From positions 3,038,001-3,102,000 of the forward strand of contig NZ_PHQX01000001.1 in NCBI RefSeq assembly GCF_002803515.1: 64,000 nt of DNA, given 5' to 3'. Position 1 is the first letter of the stretch. Each line of letters begins with the position of its first letter. The translations under genes and the position numbers were made by a program. The stretch is from Stenotrophomonas lactitubi. GTDB lineage: Bacteria; Pseudomonadota; Gammaproteobacteria; Xanthomonadales; Xanthomonadaceae. The notes beneath the pieces are model-generated. The model did not search any database and was not told the origin of the DNA. It worked only from the letters and a program-made list of their open reading frames with translations. Shown one piece after another: positions 10,259-16,888 of this stretch.

Positions 10259-11104
10259 TCAGGGCGAAGCCGGCGGCGGTGCCGGGAACAGCGTCCGCAG
10301 GGCCTGCAGTGCCGCGGGGTGATAGATCGTCGCGTGGGTCTCTTCCGGCAGCGGCTGGTACTTCACCAGCGTTGCCGGTGATGCCTGCTGCATCACTGCC
10401 GCCAAGCGTGCGCTCGACGCGGCCAGCTCCGGCTGACCACTGCTGGCCAGGAACAGCCGTGCGCCACTGCGGGCAACTGACGGCAACTGCTTGCCTGCGC
10501 CAGACAGCAAAGCGCTGCGGTTCCACCACAGACTGGGATCCAGCGCGATGTAACTGTTGAACAAGGTCGGTTCCTGCAGCAGCGTCTCGACCACGAACAG
10601 GCCCGCCAGCGATTCGCCGATCAGCGCGCGCTCGTCGGTGGTCGGGTAGCGCTGGCGCACCTGCGGCATCAGTTCATCGCGCAGGAAATCGCGATATGCC
10701 GCCGAGCCACCAATACGTGGCGCGATCTTGCGATCCTCCGCCACGTTGCTGGGGCCGGTCATGTCGCGGCGGCGCTCGGTGTTCTCGATACCGACCAACA
10801 GGAATGGACGCATGCTGCCGTTGCCGGTCAGTACCTGCACAAGCCCGGCCACGTGCAGGAAGTCCTCGCCGATGCCACCGTCGGGCATGTAGAGCACCGG
10901 CAGCGGCGTCTTCGGGTCCAGGCCCCACGGCTTTGGGCGGTACACGTTGATGCGGCGGGTTTCGCCCAACGCCCTGGATTCGATGGTGAAGGTTTCGCCG
11001 ATGGCCAGCGGCGAAGCGACCGCCGGCTCAGCCGCAGACTCGGCGGCCATCAGCGGCGCGGCGGAAACAGCGGACAACAACAGCGACAGCACGATCAAAC
11101 GCAT
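10259..11104 (-). CDS. Secreted alpha/beta-hydrolase esterase
   Basis: This 281-residue hydrolase is related to the gene just downstream. A signal peptide (MRLIVLSLLLSAVSAAPLMAAE) directs export. The family motifs are RRINVYRPKPWG, PVLYMPDGG, the nucleophile loop GESLAGLF and a C-terminal His in EETHATIYHP. In-frame ATGs lie at 11137, 11116 and 11104; 11104 gives a standard signal peptide with a weak AGGATGG site upstream. The adjacent paralogue and the short gap (about 90 bases) suggest co-expression and an old duplication. Siderophore-ester or peptide-ester substrates are known in the family, but nothing here decides. Confidence 0.82.
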   Translation of the reverse strand: MRLIVLSLLLSAVSAAPLMAAESAAEPAVASPLAIGETFTIESRALGETRRINVYRPKPWGLDPKTPLPVLYMPDGGIGEDFLHVAGLVQVLTGNGSMRPFLLVGIENTERRRDMTGPSNVAEDRKIAPRIGGSAAYRDFLRDELMPQVRQRYPTTDERALIGESLAGLFVVETLLQEPTLFNSYIALDPSLWWNRSALLSGAGKQLPSVARSGARLFLASSGQPELAASSARLAAVMQQASPATLVKYQPLPEETHATIYHPAALQALRTLFPAPPPASP

Positions 11105-11250
11105 GGGGCGGCCCATCCTGGGAAAGACGCTGAGCATAACGCCACGCTGATCGCACGGCAGACTCCATCTCGACTCCGATTGCGAAGATCCGCTGCTGAA
11201 CGCTCGTCATGGGTTACCGAAGGTCTGACCCCACCCCGACCCGCACGCTT

Positions 11251-11715
11251 TCAACGCCGGTCCAACGCGATCACCGCCTGGCAGCTCCTGAGCTGGTCGT
11301 CGGCGTCGCGTCCGATTCGAACAAGCGCTGCCGCAACCTCTGCTCGTAGTTGGGCGCCCGCATCACGTTCGCGGGCGCTGGCGGTGGCGTCGGACAAGCG
11401 ACCGGTATGGCAGGCGGCGAGGTCGTTGCGCAACCGGAGACTGCCAGCACGCAGGCCAGCGACCACCTCGGCTTCCACTTCGGCCGCACGTTCGCGATCT
11501 TGTTCATGTCGTACTCCCAGCGAGGCCATCGCCCCGGTCTGTACCGCCTGCCGTTCGCGCGCTGCGCGCTCGGCCTGCATTGCCTCGGCGTGCTGCAGCG
11601 ACGCAACCTCTGCCTTTGCGGCATCGCTGCGATCGCCACGCCAGCCCCAGCCTGCCGCGAACATCACCGACGACCACAGCACCAGCAGCGCAATCGCGAT
11701 CAATGTGCGTGGCAT
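11251..11715 (-). CDS. Rz-like inner-membrane spanin (island)
   Basis: This 154-residue i-spanin has an N-terminal signal-anchor (LIAIALLVLWSSVMFAAGWGW), then a long charged, Ala/Glu/Arg-rich helical segment suited to a periplasmic coiled coil. It would pair with the Rz1 lipoprotein encoded inside it in another frame to fuse inner and outer membranes at the last step of lysis. It follows the endolysin gene by three bases. Sequence conservation in Rz is low, so the call rests on topology, position and the embedded lipoprotein. Confidence 0.75.
   Translation of the reverse strand: MPRTLIAIALLVLWSSVMFAAGWGWRGDRSDAAKAEVASLQHAEAMQAERAARERQAVQTGAMASLGVRHEQDRERAAEVEAEVVAGLRAGSLRLRNDLAACHTGRLSDATASARERDAGAQLRAEVAAALVRIGRDADDQLRSCQAVIALDRR
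11271..11507 (-). CDS. Rz1-like outer-membrane lipoprotein spanin, embedded in Rz
   Basis: A 78-residue frame lies entirely inside the Rz gene in a different register. It starts MNKIANV and has a lipobox SLACVLAVSGC, then a Pro-rich mature part (TTSPPAIPVACPTPPPAPA) as in Rz1 proteins. Complete nesting is the classical lambda-type arrangement. The coherent lipoprotein signal in the alternative frame supports both this gene and the Rz call. Confidence 0.72.
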   Translation of the reverse strand: MNKIANVRPKWKPRWSLACVLAVSGCATTSPPAIPVACPTPPPAPANVMRAPNYEQRLRQRLFESDATPTTSSGAARR

Positions 11716-11718
11716 CCT

Positions 11719-12255
11719 TCACTGCTCCGCCAGGCAGCGGGCATGACGCTGTTGCTGCCGTTGCCATACGCCCCAGCACACCGTGTTCGGCTGTCCGTTG
11801 ACCCGGGTCGAACAGTCGTAGCCCCCTGCCCGCTTCCACAGCAGCAACGCATCGCATGCCTGGCGATACTCACCTCGCAGGAGGTGCCCGCGCATGGACG
11901 ATCCATTCCAGTTGCCGATCCCATACTGGTAGAGGAAGTCGACATAGGTGTCGTACTCACCCTGAGTCAGCGCGACGCCCGGCAACGATGCGCGGAACTG
12001 CGATTCCTCGCGTGCCAGATGTGCTTCCACGGTACGCAGCGCACGGACCGGTGTAGTCCGGTCTCCGAGCCGCACCGGCGTGCCATCTTCGCGTCGGGTC
12101 GAGCCAAAACCATAGGTCGGCCGATCGTTGCGGGTCGGCACCACCGCCGCGTCGGTATAGCCCTCATGCTCGACAATGGCGATCAGGCCTGCGGCACTGA
12201 GGGCCAGCGCGGCAACCAGACGGCGCACCGGCAACGCTGTGGCCGGCCTGCTCAT
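11719..12255 (-). CDS. SAR-type GH24 endolysin (island)
   Basis: This 178-residue phage lysozyme has an N-terminal weakly hydrophobic segment rich in Ala/Gly (VRRLVAALALSAAGLIAI) that resembles a signal-anchor-release domain. The Glu-Asp-Thr catalytic triad region of glycoside hydrolase 24 follows at once (EHEGY..., ND, then PTYGFGST). The SAR form is exported by the Sec system and stays inactive until membrane depolarisation. The start ATG at 12255 overlaps the holin stop (ATGA), indicating coupled translation. The neighbouring prophage uses a GH19 enzyme instead. Confidence 0.85.
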   Translation of the reverse strand: MSRPATALPVRRLVAALALSAAGLIAIVEHEGYTDAAVVPTRNDRPTYGFGSTRREDGTPVRLGDRTTPVRALRTVEAHLAREESQFRASLPGVALTQGEYDTYVDFLYQYGIGNWNGSSMRGHLLRGEYRQACDALLLWKRAGGYDCSTRVNGQPNTVCWGVWQRQQQRHARCLAEQ

Positions 12256-12449
12256 TCGCGTCCCTTCCGCCGCCACTCGCGCAACCAGCGCCAGCACAGG
12301 TAAGCGATCTGCGCGGCGAGATAGATGATGGTCAGGACCACCACCAGGCGGTCCAGGGTTATGCCGGCGGCAAGTGCACCGGCAACGGTTACCGGCGGAG
12401 CCGATTTGGCCGCCGCTGCGCCCACTGCGCTGAAGATTTCTTCTTTCAT
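12252..12449 (-). CDS. Small holin-like membrane protein (island)
   Basis: This 65-residue protein starts MKEEIFSAVGAAAAKSAPPVTVAG. One clear membrane segment follows (LDRLVVVLTIIYLAAQIAYLCW), and a second amphipathic stretch may precede it. The tail is basic (RWLREWRRKG), typical of small phage holins. It stands immediately before the SAR endolysin with a 4-base overlap, as holins or pinholins do. The start at 12449 gives the charged N-terminus; 12479 is possible. Confidence 0.75.
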   Translation of the reverse strand: MKEEIFSAVGAAAAKSAPPVTVAGALAAGITLDRLVVVLTIIYLAAQIAYLCWRWLREWRRKGRE

Positions 12450-12573
12450 GGAAAGTCCAGGATTCGATGCTGGCCACAACGTACCGAGGTGGCCGGGAGA
12501 GGTGCCCGTCTCGCTGCCGGCTGGGCGCGAGGGTTCATCCGGTCGGGAGACGGGCGAAAGTTGCGCCCACCGC

Positions 12574-13002
12574 TCATGCGGCCTGGGCGATGCCTTCCAT
12601 CCAGCCGCGCACGCGCTGGAAGCCCAGCTCGACCAGATTCAGGTAATGCCGGTTGGAGACCGGTCGCTGCCCGCAGTTGGCGAGCAGCAGATTGGCGGTC
12701 TCGAAGCGCTCGACCTTGCGACGGCCGCGACCGCAGTAGTAGCCACGCAGTGCGCAGGCCATCGCCACGTTGTCACGGGCAACTGCGGTGATGATGTCTT
12801 CGATCTGCTGCGCCAGCAGATCCGTCTCCAGTGGCTTGTACCCCTGCGCACGGCCTGGCATGTCGCCGCGATGCTCGATCAGGACAGCCAGCAGGTTGCG
12901 TGACTGGAAACCCAGGTATTCGCAGTCGCGATGCAGAGCGTACTCACCGCCCCAGTGTTCCAGACGGCTGCGGACGTATTCGCCGAACGTATCAAGCTGC
13001 AT
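12574..13002 (-). CDS. Phage protein, possible Q-type late antiterminator (island)
   Basis: This 142-residue protein starts at an ATG (13002) with an AAGGAGAA site. It has no motif I can name with certainty. Its C-terminal half (ALRGYYCGRGRRKVERFETANLLLANC...LNLVELGFQRVRGWMEG) looks helical and basic. Its place between a Cro-type gene and the lysis genes is where lambdoid phages keep the late regulator Q. The 12-base overlap with the cro-like gene suggests coupled expression. The functional suggestion is by position only. Confidence 0.5.
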   Translation of the reverse strand: MQLDTFGEYVRSRLEHWGGEYALHRDCEYLGFQSRNLLAVLIEHRGDMPGRAQGYKPLETDLLAQQIEDIITAVARDNVAMACALRGYYCGRGRRKVERFETANLLLANCGQRPVSNRHYLNLVELGFQRVRGWMEGIAQAA

Positions 13003-13252
13003 GGTGGGCTTCTCCTTGGATGGACGACGGACCCGGCGCGAACACATCCGGGCGCAGGAATTCGCGGCGGACCGCGCCGGCCGTGGCCAGCTCGATGCGG
13101 CGGCACAGACGGGCACCGGGCAACTTGTGGCCGCGGGCGATCATGTAGAGGGTCCGCAGCGCACAGCCGGTCTGGTGGGCCAGACGGCGCATCACGGGGC
13201 AACTGGGGGTGCCGTAGCCCCCTTGGGAGATGGCGTAGTCGATGAGGTTCAT
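12992..13252 (-). CDS. Cro/YdaS-like DNA-binding regulator (island)
   Basis: This 86-residue protein starts MNLIDYAISQGGYGTPSC. Its helix-turn-helix-like core (VMRRLAHQTGCALRTLYMIARGHKLPGARLCRRIE) matches the Cro/YdaS style in which the second helix contacts DNA. It is divergent from the repressor-like gene across a 19-bp operator cluster. A strong promoter (TTGACT, 17 bases, TAATGT) ends so close to the ATG that the message is probably leaderless. It would start the leftward lysis transcript. Confidence 0.72.
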   Translation of the reverse strand: MNLIDYAISQGGYGTPSCPVMRRLAHQTGCALRTLYMIARGHKLPGARLCRRIELATAGAVRREFLRPDVFAPGPSSIQGEAHHAA

Positions 13253-13260
13253 GGCTCACA

Positions 13261-13320
13261 CATTACCGTGCAGGTAATGGATAGTCAATACCGTTTTGGT
13301 CATTTGCTGGATTGGTAATG
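13261..13320. promoter_or_regulatory. Three 19-bp operators and divergent promoters (island switch)
   Basis: CATTACC-N5-GGTAATG occupies 13261-13279. A related site CAATACC-N5-GGTCATT is at 13286-13304. A half-conserved site ends GGTAATG at 13302-13320. On the minus strand TTGACT (13283-13288), a 17-base spacer and TAATGT (13260-13265) form a promoter whose start point falls at about the cro ATG. On the plus strand TAATGC (13316-13321) with a weak GTTTTG 17 bases upstream could serve the repressor. The first operator lies in the spacer and -10 of the cro promoter, and the third covers the repressor -10, as in lambdoid switches. Confidence 0.7.
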
Positions 13321-13337
13321 CAGAGCACCATCTACAG

Positions 13338-13844
13338 ATGGACGCCAGTACCGCCCGCACCCTCAACATGCGCCTCCGCGTTGCCGCTGCCGGCGGCCCG
13401 GCCGAATGGGCCCGCCTGTTCGGCGGCACCCGCTGGGCGCAGCCCCAGGTCAGCCAGTGGATTTCGGAGAGCAACCCGAAGAGCATCGGCCATCGCCTGG
13501 CCCGCGATCTCGAGTCGGCAATGCAGCTCCCGCACGGCACGCTCGATCGTGCCGATCAGGACGTTGATGTGTCGCTTCAGTCTCAATCTACGGGACTGGA
13601 TTTCGAGAAGATGAGCGCTGCGGTCAAGGTGCTTTCGCACTACCTGGAGCTGGTCGGCGATCCACCGGAATGGATCTACGATCCTGTGCTGCTGGAGACC
13701 GCATTCATGGTCGTGGACGCGTTCGGTCAGCCTTCGGCGCCGGACAATGTGCTCGACCTGACGAAGCTTCTGGCAAAACGGATCAGGGAGGCGAAGGATG
13801 ACTCACACGCGACTCGAGGAGCTCGCACAGCGGTTGGCCGCTAG
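13338..13844 (+). CDS. Repressor-like helix-turn-helix protein (island)
   Basis: This is a 168-residue protein (MDASTARTLNMRLRVAAAGG). The stretch GGPAEWARLFGGTRWAQPQVSQWIS reads as a helix-turn-helix of the YdaS/CI type, where the recognition helix is QPQVSQWIS. The remainder has no LexA-like protease motif that I can see, so it is unlikely to be a self-cleaving CI. It faces the cro-like gene across the operators. The start at 13338 is chosen because 13296 would place the operators inside the gene. Its 3' end overlaps the next gene by 47 bases. Confidence 0.68.
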   Translation: MDASTARTLNMRLRVAAAGGPAEWARLFGGTRWAQPQVSQWISESNPKSIGHRLARDLESAMQLPHGTLDRADQDVDVSLQSQSTGLDFEKMSAAVKVLSHYLELVGDPPEWIYDPVLLETAFMVVDAFGQPSAPDNVLDLTKLLAKRIREAKDDSHATRGARTAVGR

Positions 13845-14166
13845 GACCCAGGAACTGCGCGGCGGTCGCAGCCCGGCGCCGGCCTTGCGGGTGGTGGCCG
13901 GTGAGGCGCATGCAGCCCCGGGGGAACGGCGGATGGACGCCATCATGCGCGAGTGGCATTGCCGCATGATCCGCAACGTACGGCGGCGCTGGGGCGAGCC
14001 GATGCAGCATGTGATCGACCAGGCCTGTTGCGGAGTGGTGGACATCGACCAGCTCGCCGACGATGCCCTGATCCAGCTGCACAAGGACATGGAACGCGCC
14101 GAGGAGTGCATCCGCGAGGGGATTTCCTTCCACGACGCCGGGCTTCTACGCGCGCACTACGGTTGA
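13798..14166 (+). CDS. Hypothetical phage protein (island)
   Basis: This 122-residue protein (MTHTRLEELAQRLAARTQELRGG) overlaps the end of the repressor-like gene and is probably co-transcribed with it. It has a charged N-terminus, a Cys pair in DQACCGVVDIDQLADDALIQLHKDMERAEEC, and no recognised domain. No function is proposed. A strong hairpin follows the stop. Confidence 0.6.
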   Translation: MTHTRLEELAQRLAARTQELRGGRSPAPALRVVAGEAHAAPGERRMDAIMREWHCRMIRNVRRRWGEPMQHVIDQACCGVVDIDQLADDALIQLHKDMERAEECIREGISFHDAGLLRAHYG

Positions 14167-14173
14167 AAAAGAC

Positions 14174-14199
14174 CTGGCCGGTCGATTCTGACCGGCCAG
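14174..14199. terminator. 10-bp perfect stem-loop after the island
   Basis: CTGGCCGGTC at 14174-14183 pairs with GACCGGCCAG at 14190-14199 around a 6-base loop. On the minus strand the stem is followed by GTCTTTTTC, a good intrinsic terminator for leftward transcripts. On the plus strand there is only a weak tail, but it may still bound the 13798-14166 transcript. Confidence 0.6.
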
Positions 14200-14233
14200 A
14201 GTCGCACGATTTATTACTTCATATTCCCAAATT

Positions 14234-14252
14234 AATTACCTTAAAGGTAATT
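14234..14252. promoter_or_regulatory. 19-bp palindrome matching the island operators
   Basis: AATTACCTTAAAGGTAATT is a perfect palindrome with the same ATTACC-N5-GGTAAT layout as the operator at 13261-13279, but nearly 1 kb away between the island and attL. It is AT-rich, unlike its surroundings. It is probably a further binding site for the island repressor or Cro. No gene starts beside it now. Confidence 0.55.
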
Positions 14253-14323
14253 ATTCGGTGTTGCTGGAAGATTTCCTGCGCCAGCGTCGCGGGCGTGGCC
14301 GCCCCTGGCTGCACGCGGGCAAC

Positions 14324-14346
14324 AAAAAAGCGCCTCTCGGCGCTTT
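14324..14346 (-). terminator. Probable original tRNA-Lys terminator, displaced by the prophage
   Basis: AAAGCGCC (14327-14334) and GGCGCTTT (14339-14346) form a stem with TCTC loop. On the minus strand it runs into TTTTTT (14324-14329). It stands 38 bases to the left of attL, that is 3' of the tRNA before integration. A different terminator now follows the tRNA at 50691-50713. Confidence 0.65.
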
Positions 14347-14384
14347 CTGGGTTGCGCGGCAGATGATGCCGGCGCTGTCTGCGA

Positions 14385-14429
14385 TGGTGGGCCGTGATGG
14401 ATTCGAACCATCGACCAAAAGATTAAAAG
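14385..14429. other. attL: 45-bp copy of the tRNA-Lys 3' end
   Basis: The 45 bases are identical to 50730-50774. They cover the CCA end, T-arm and the anticodon-arm side of tRNA-Lys (minus strand). After the repeat the sequences diverge, GCATCACG here against TCTTCTGC at the tRNA. This defines the left boundary of the prophage and the crossover core. Confidence 0.93.
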
Positions 14430-14471
14430 GCATCACGTTCACGCTTTGAAATCAACGACATGGCGCCTTCA

Positions 14472-14534
14472 ATTTTTCCGGCGCTGCGTCGTGAAACGCC
14501 TGCAATGTATAGCGAGCGTGAGGCATTTTTCCGG
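14472..14534 (+). promoter_or_regulatory. Two arm-type repeats beside attL
   Basis: ATTTTTCCGG occurs at 14472-14481 and again at 14525-14534, 43 and 96 bases inside attL. The same decamer occurs twice just inside attR. The placement on both sides of the core is that of integrase or excisionase arm-type binding sites. Confidence 0.55.
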
Positions 14535-14588
14535 TGATCGAGCGTCGGATCGCGCCTCAATCCTGATCTACACGCTGGCTAGGGTGCA

Positions 14589-15140
14589 TCAGACCCCGCG
14601 CCGTAGATCCCGCAGCGCTGCGCTCACTCGCGCCTTTTGCGGGTCCCTCGCCCTGGGCTTCGTCGTCGTCGGCGGTCGGATTGGCTCGAGCGCAGCCTTA
14701 ACCCGCTCCAGCTCCCTCGTCCCGGCCTCAGCGAGTCGCCGAGCCTGTTGCTGCTGCTCACGGGTCGGCGGCAGACCCGGCGTCGGCGGCGGCAACTGAA
14801 TCGGGGTGCTGTCGGTCAGCCGGGCGACGGCCTCACGCAGAGGCAGGTCGGAATACAGCCTGGCCGCGCACCAGCGCTCGGCGTAGCGCTTCGCCTGCCG
14901 GACGTTGGCGGCGCGCACCTGCTTCACGTGCCACATCTTCTGGCCCTCCATCCATAGGCGGACCCCGGGGCCGCCGTCAGGAGTAACGCTGGCCGTCTCC
15001 CGGCCGTTGTACCAAAGCGCCCACCGCTCGCCCGTCTGGACCCAGCCAGAGGGGATCGAGGTGGCTCGGAAGCCTTGGTAGACGTGCGAGGGAAGCATGG
15101 CCGGAAGGATACGGCCGGGCGTCGCAGATCCTGCGAACAC
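14589..15140 (-). CDS. Hypothetical prophage protein
   Basis: This 183-residue protein uses a GTG start at 15140 with a strong AGGGAGG site eight bases upstream. The N-terminal half contains HVYQGFRATSIPSGWVQTGERWALWYNGRE and the segment RAANVRQAKRYAERWC. The C-terminal half has a Pro-rich linker and a Gln/Arg/Glu-rich helix. I do not recognise the family. It is the first gene inside attL and would be the last before cos in the packaged linear genome if the proposed cos is right. Confidence 0.65.
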   Translation of the reverse strand: MFAGSATPGRILPAMLPSHVYQGFRATSIPSGWVQTGERWALWYNGRETASVTPDGGPGVRLWMEGQKMWHVKQVRAANVRQAKRYAERWCAARLYSDLPLREAVARLTDSTPIQLPPPTPGLPPTREQQQQARRLAEAGTRELERVKAALEPIRPPTTTKPRARDPQKARVSAALRDLRRGV

Positions 15141-15303
15141 GGCACTGACCTCCCTGAATCATTAGGCGCGGGTATCGGCGCGGCGCTCCCCGCACGGCTG
15201 CGGCCCGTGCTGATCAGCCACCACAGCGTGTAAAGCTTCCGCATTCAGCGAGGTGTACCATCGCGGCAAAGGCAGCGATTGCGCACGCCAGGGAGTCTGC
15301 AGC

Positions 15304-15546
15304 GTGGCCGATACGGGCTTGTTCCTCCTTAGCGATGTCTCTGGCCAGGAAGATGGCGACGGCCGGCTGCTGCAGGTCACCAAAGTCATCTGCCGCTGCC
15401 TTCGGTGCTCGGGGCAATTCACTGCGCGGCCGAACGAAGGCCTCATCGATCTTGCAGGGGGCGCGGTTTTAATCTGCCCTCATTGCCCACAGCGCCAAGC
15501 CATAAGCTTGGCGCGGTTTTCGGACTTCCTAAAGACGAACCGGTAA
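15304..15546 (+). CDS. Small zinc-ribbon protein, Com-like
   Basis: This protein of about 80 residues has two Cys pairs, CRCLRC and CPHCPQRQAIS, spaced about 30 apart, forming a zinc ribbon. It ends SLARFSDFLKTNR. The GTG at 15304 has GGGAG upstream; a longer frame from a GTG at 15253 is possible. Small ribbons of this sort in Mu- and P2-like phages include the translational activator Com, but the partner gene is not obvious here. A stem-loop followed by GGTTTT (15492-15518) lies inside its 3' end. Confidence 0.55.
   Translation: MADTGLFLLSDVSGQEDGDGRLLQVTKVICRCLRCSGQFTARPNEGLIDLAGGAVLICPHCPQRQAISLARFSDFLKTNR
15492..15518 (+). terminator. Stem-loop within the 3' end of the zinc-ribbon gene
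   Basis: GCGCCAAG (15492-15499) pairs with CTTGGCGC (15507-15514), followed by GGTTTT. It could be a terminator or attenuator, but it lies inside the proposed coding frame. Confidence 0.35.
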
Positions 15547-15558
15547 GCGGGCCACGCG

Positions 15559-15987
15559 TCATGCAGCGACGGCATGTGGCTGAACAAGCGCACTGAGCAG
15601 CTCCATCGCGGTCGCCGGCACCACACCGTCATCCGTCCGTTGCACGAAACCAGTCCAGTCGGCCCGCAGCATTCTGGGCAAGGTTCCCGCTTCTACGTTC
15701 ACCAACCGCATAGGCCAGTAGGGAACCCGGCGCTGCCCTACGCGGCCACGCGCTACCTCGATCAGCTGCGAATGACTGGAAGCGCCCCGCGCACGGGAGA
15801 ACGCCACGTCCAGTGCATCGGGCGGCCCCTCCATGTAGGCGAGGAAACGACTCCCATCAAATAGCGTGACGCCGCTGACACCAACATCCCGATTGAATCG
15901 GGCAGCATCCGCCATGATCGAGGCCAACTTTGCCTCGCTCAGGTCGGCGCGCGCCTCACTGACAAATACCACAGCCCTGTTAGGCAT
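15559..15987 (-). CDS. BLUF-domain-like protein lacking key flavin residues
   Basis: This 142-residue protein is dominated by a BLUF-like fold. VVFVSEARADLSEAKLASIMADAARFNRDVGVSGVTLF, the strand RFLAYMEGPPDALDVAF and the terminal RVPYWPMRL follow the family pattern. The conserved photoactive Tyr of strand 1 is Phe here (VVFVSEA), and the Gln of strand 3 (usually FxQxLEG) is replaced (FLAYMEG); the Asn in ARFNRD is kept. The start at 15987 has an AGGAG site. Classical blue-light photochemistry is therefore doubtful. It is a cargo gene on the opposite strand to its right neighbour. Confidence 0.78.
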   Translation of the reverse strand: MPNRAVVFVSEARADLSEAKLASIMADAARFNRDVGVSGVTLFDGSRFLAYMEGPPDALDVAFSRARGASSHSQLIEVARGRVGQRRVPYWPMRLVNVEAGTLPRMLRADWTGFVQRTDDGVVPATAMELLSALVQPHAVAA

Positions 15988-16113
15988 GGCACGCTCCTGA
16001 CACCTGGGGAGCCGGAGCGTAGCGCCGGCACCGTAAGCACAGTGTAGAGGCCGCCAGCCGCCGTCTTCGGCCCTACACGCCCTGCGCACGGTCGGCGAGG
16101 CTACTCTCCGGCC

Positions 16114-16779
16114 ATGTGCGGCCGATTCGTCCAGCTCCCCATTGTCGACCTCGGCCAGCCTGATCTGGCTGACCTTGCCCCCGGCCTGGCCGAGATCCAG
16201 CCCAGCTACAACTTGGCGCCGACGCAGCGCGCCTCGATCGTCCTGGACCGCGACGAAGGCCGGCAGGTCACCCGGCTGGCCTGGGGCCTGCTGCCGTTCT
16301 GGGCGAAGGCCAAGGGCCTGCAGGGCTCGACCATCAATGCCCGGATCGAGACGGTGGCCACCAAGCCAGCCTTCCGATCGGCGTTCAAAAAGCGCCGCTG
16401 CGTGATCCCGATGGCCGGCTACTACGAGTGGTCAGTGAGCCCCGAGGACGGCAAGAAAGACCCGTGGTTCATCCACGCAACCGGGACGCTGCTGGCCGCC
16501 GGGCTGTGGGAGGATGCCAGCCCCCTGCTGCCCGAGGGGAACCTGGGCACCTTCACCATCATCACCGGCGACAGCAGCGGCGTGTCGGCAGACATCCACG
16601 ACCGCATGCCCGTCTGGCTGCAGGCCGGCCAGATCGATGAGTGGATGGCCGCCAGCGCGGACGATGCCATGGCGATGCTGCTAGCCAGCGAGACGCCGGC
16701 AATGGAGGCCTATCGCGTCAGCAGGGCAGTGAACACCCCTCGCAACAACACCCAGCAGCTGCTGCTGCAGGTCGCCTGA
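16114..16779 (+). CDS. SRAP / YedK-family abasic-site peptidase-like protein
   Basis: This 221-residue member of the SOS-response-associated peptidase (HMCES/YedK) family begins Met-Cys-Gly-Arg-Phe. Once Met is removed, Cys2 is the residue that cross-links to abasic sites in single-stranded DNA. The other conserved positions are present: YNLAPT (Asn), INARIET, MAGYYEW (Glu) and the His of DIHDRMP. Full length, intact. As phage cargo it could protect single-stranded replication intermediates. No ribosome-binding site is visible, but the Met-Cys start is required by the mechanism. Confidence 0.9.
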   Translation: MCGRFVQLPIVDLGQPDLADLAPGLAEIQPSYNLAPTQRASIVLDRDEGRQVTRLAWGLLPFWAKAKGLQGSTINARIETVATKPAFRSAFKKRRCVIPMAGYYEWSVSPEDGKKDPWFIHATGTLLAAGLWEDASPLLPEGNLGTFTIITGDSSGVSADIHDRMPVWLQAGQIDEWMAASADDAMAMLLASETPAMEAYRVSRAVNTPRNNTQQLLLQVA

Positions 16780-16888
16780 CGCCAGGGCGGCATGCGCCGG
16801 GTACAAGCGGCGGCAGGGCGGCAGCATGGGGGTGTGGGTAGAACCTCCCCCCTTTATAAGGCAATTTTCGATGTGCCCATGGCAAAAG

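Larger units (their letters stand above)
11240..14384. mobile_element. Phage-derived switch-and-lysis island (prophage remnant)
   Basis: This block of about 3 kb between the esterase genes and attL carries a lambda-like divergent switch (13252-13338), a possible antiterminator, a holin, a SAR endolysin and an Rz/Rz1 pair on the minus strand. On the plus strand are a repressor-like gene and a small gene. Genes overlap by a few bases and none is visibly broken. No integrase, capsid, tail or replication gene is present and no third att core was found at its left side. It is distinct from the neighbouring prophage, which has its own different lysis cassette. Confidence 0.72.

Noticed and set aside
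11105..11250. A third att core at the left end of the lysis island
   Set aside because: No stretch resembling the tRNA-Lys 3' end was found, so the former left end of the island cannot be placed.
15162..15446. A 94-residue minus-strand frame opposite the zinc-ribbon gene
   Set aside because: The plus-strand frame has two well-formed Cys pairs and a ribosome-binding site; the minus frame has neither motif nor start context.
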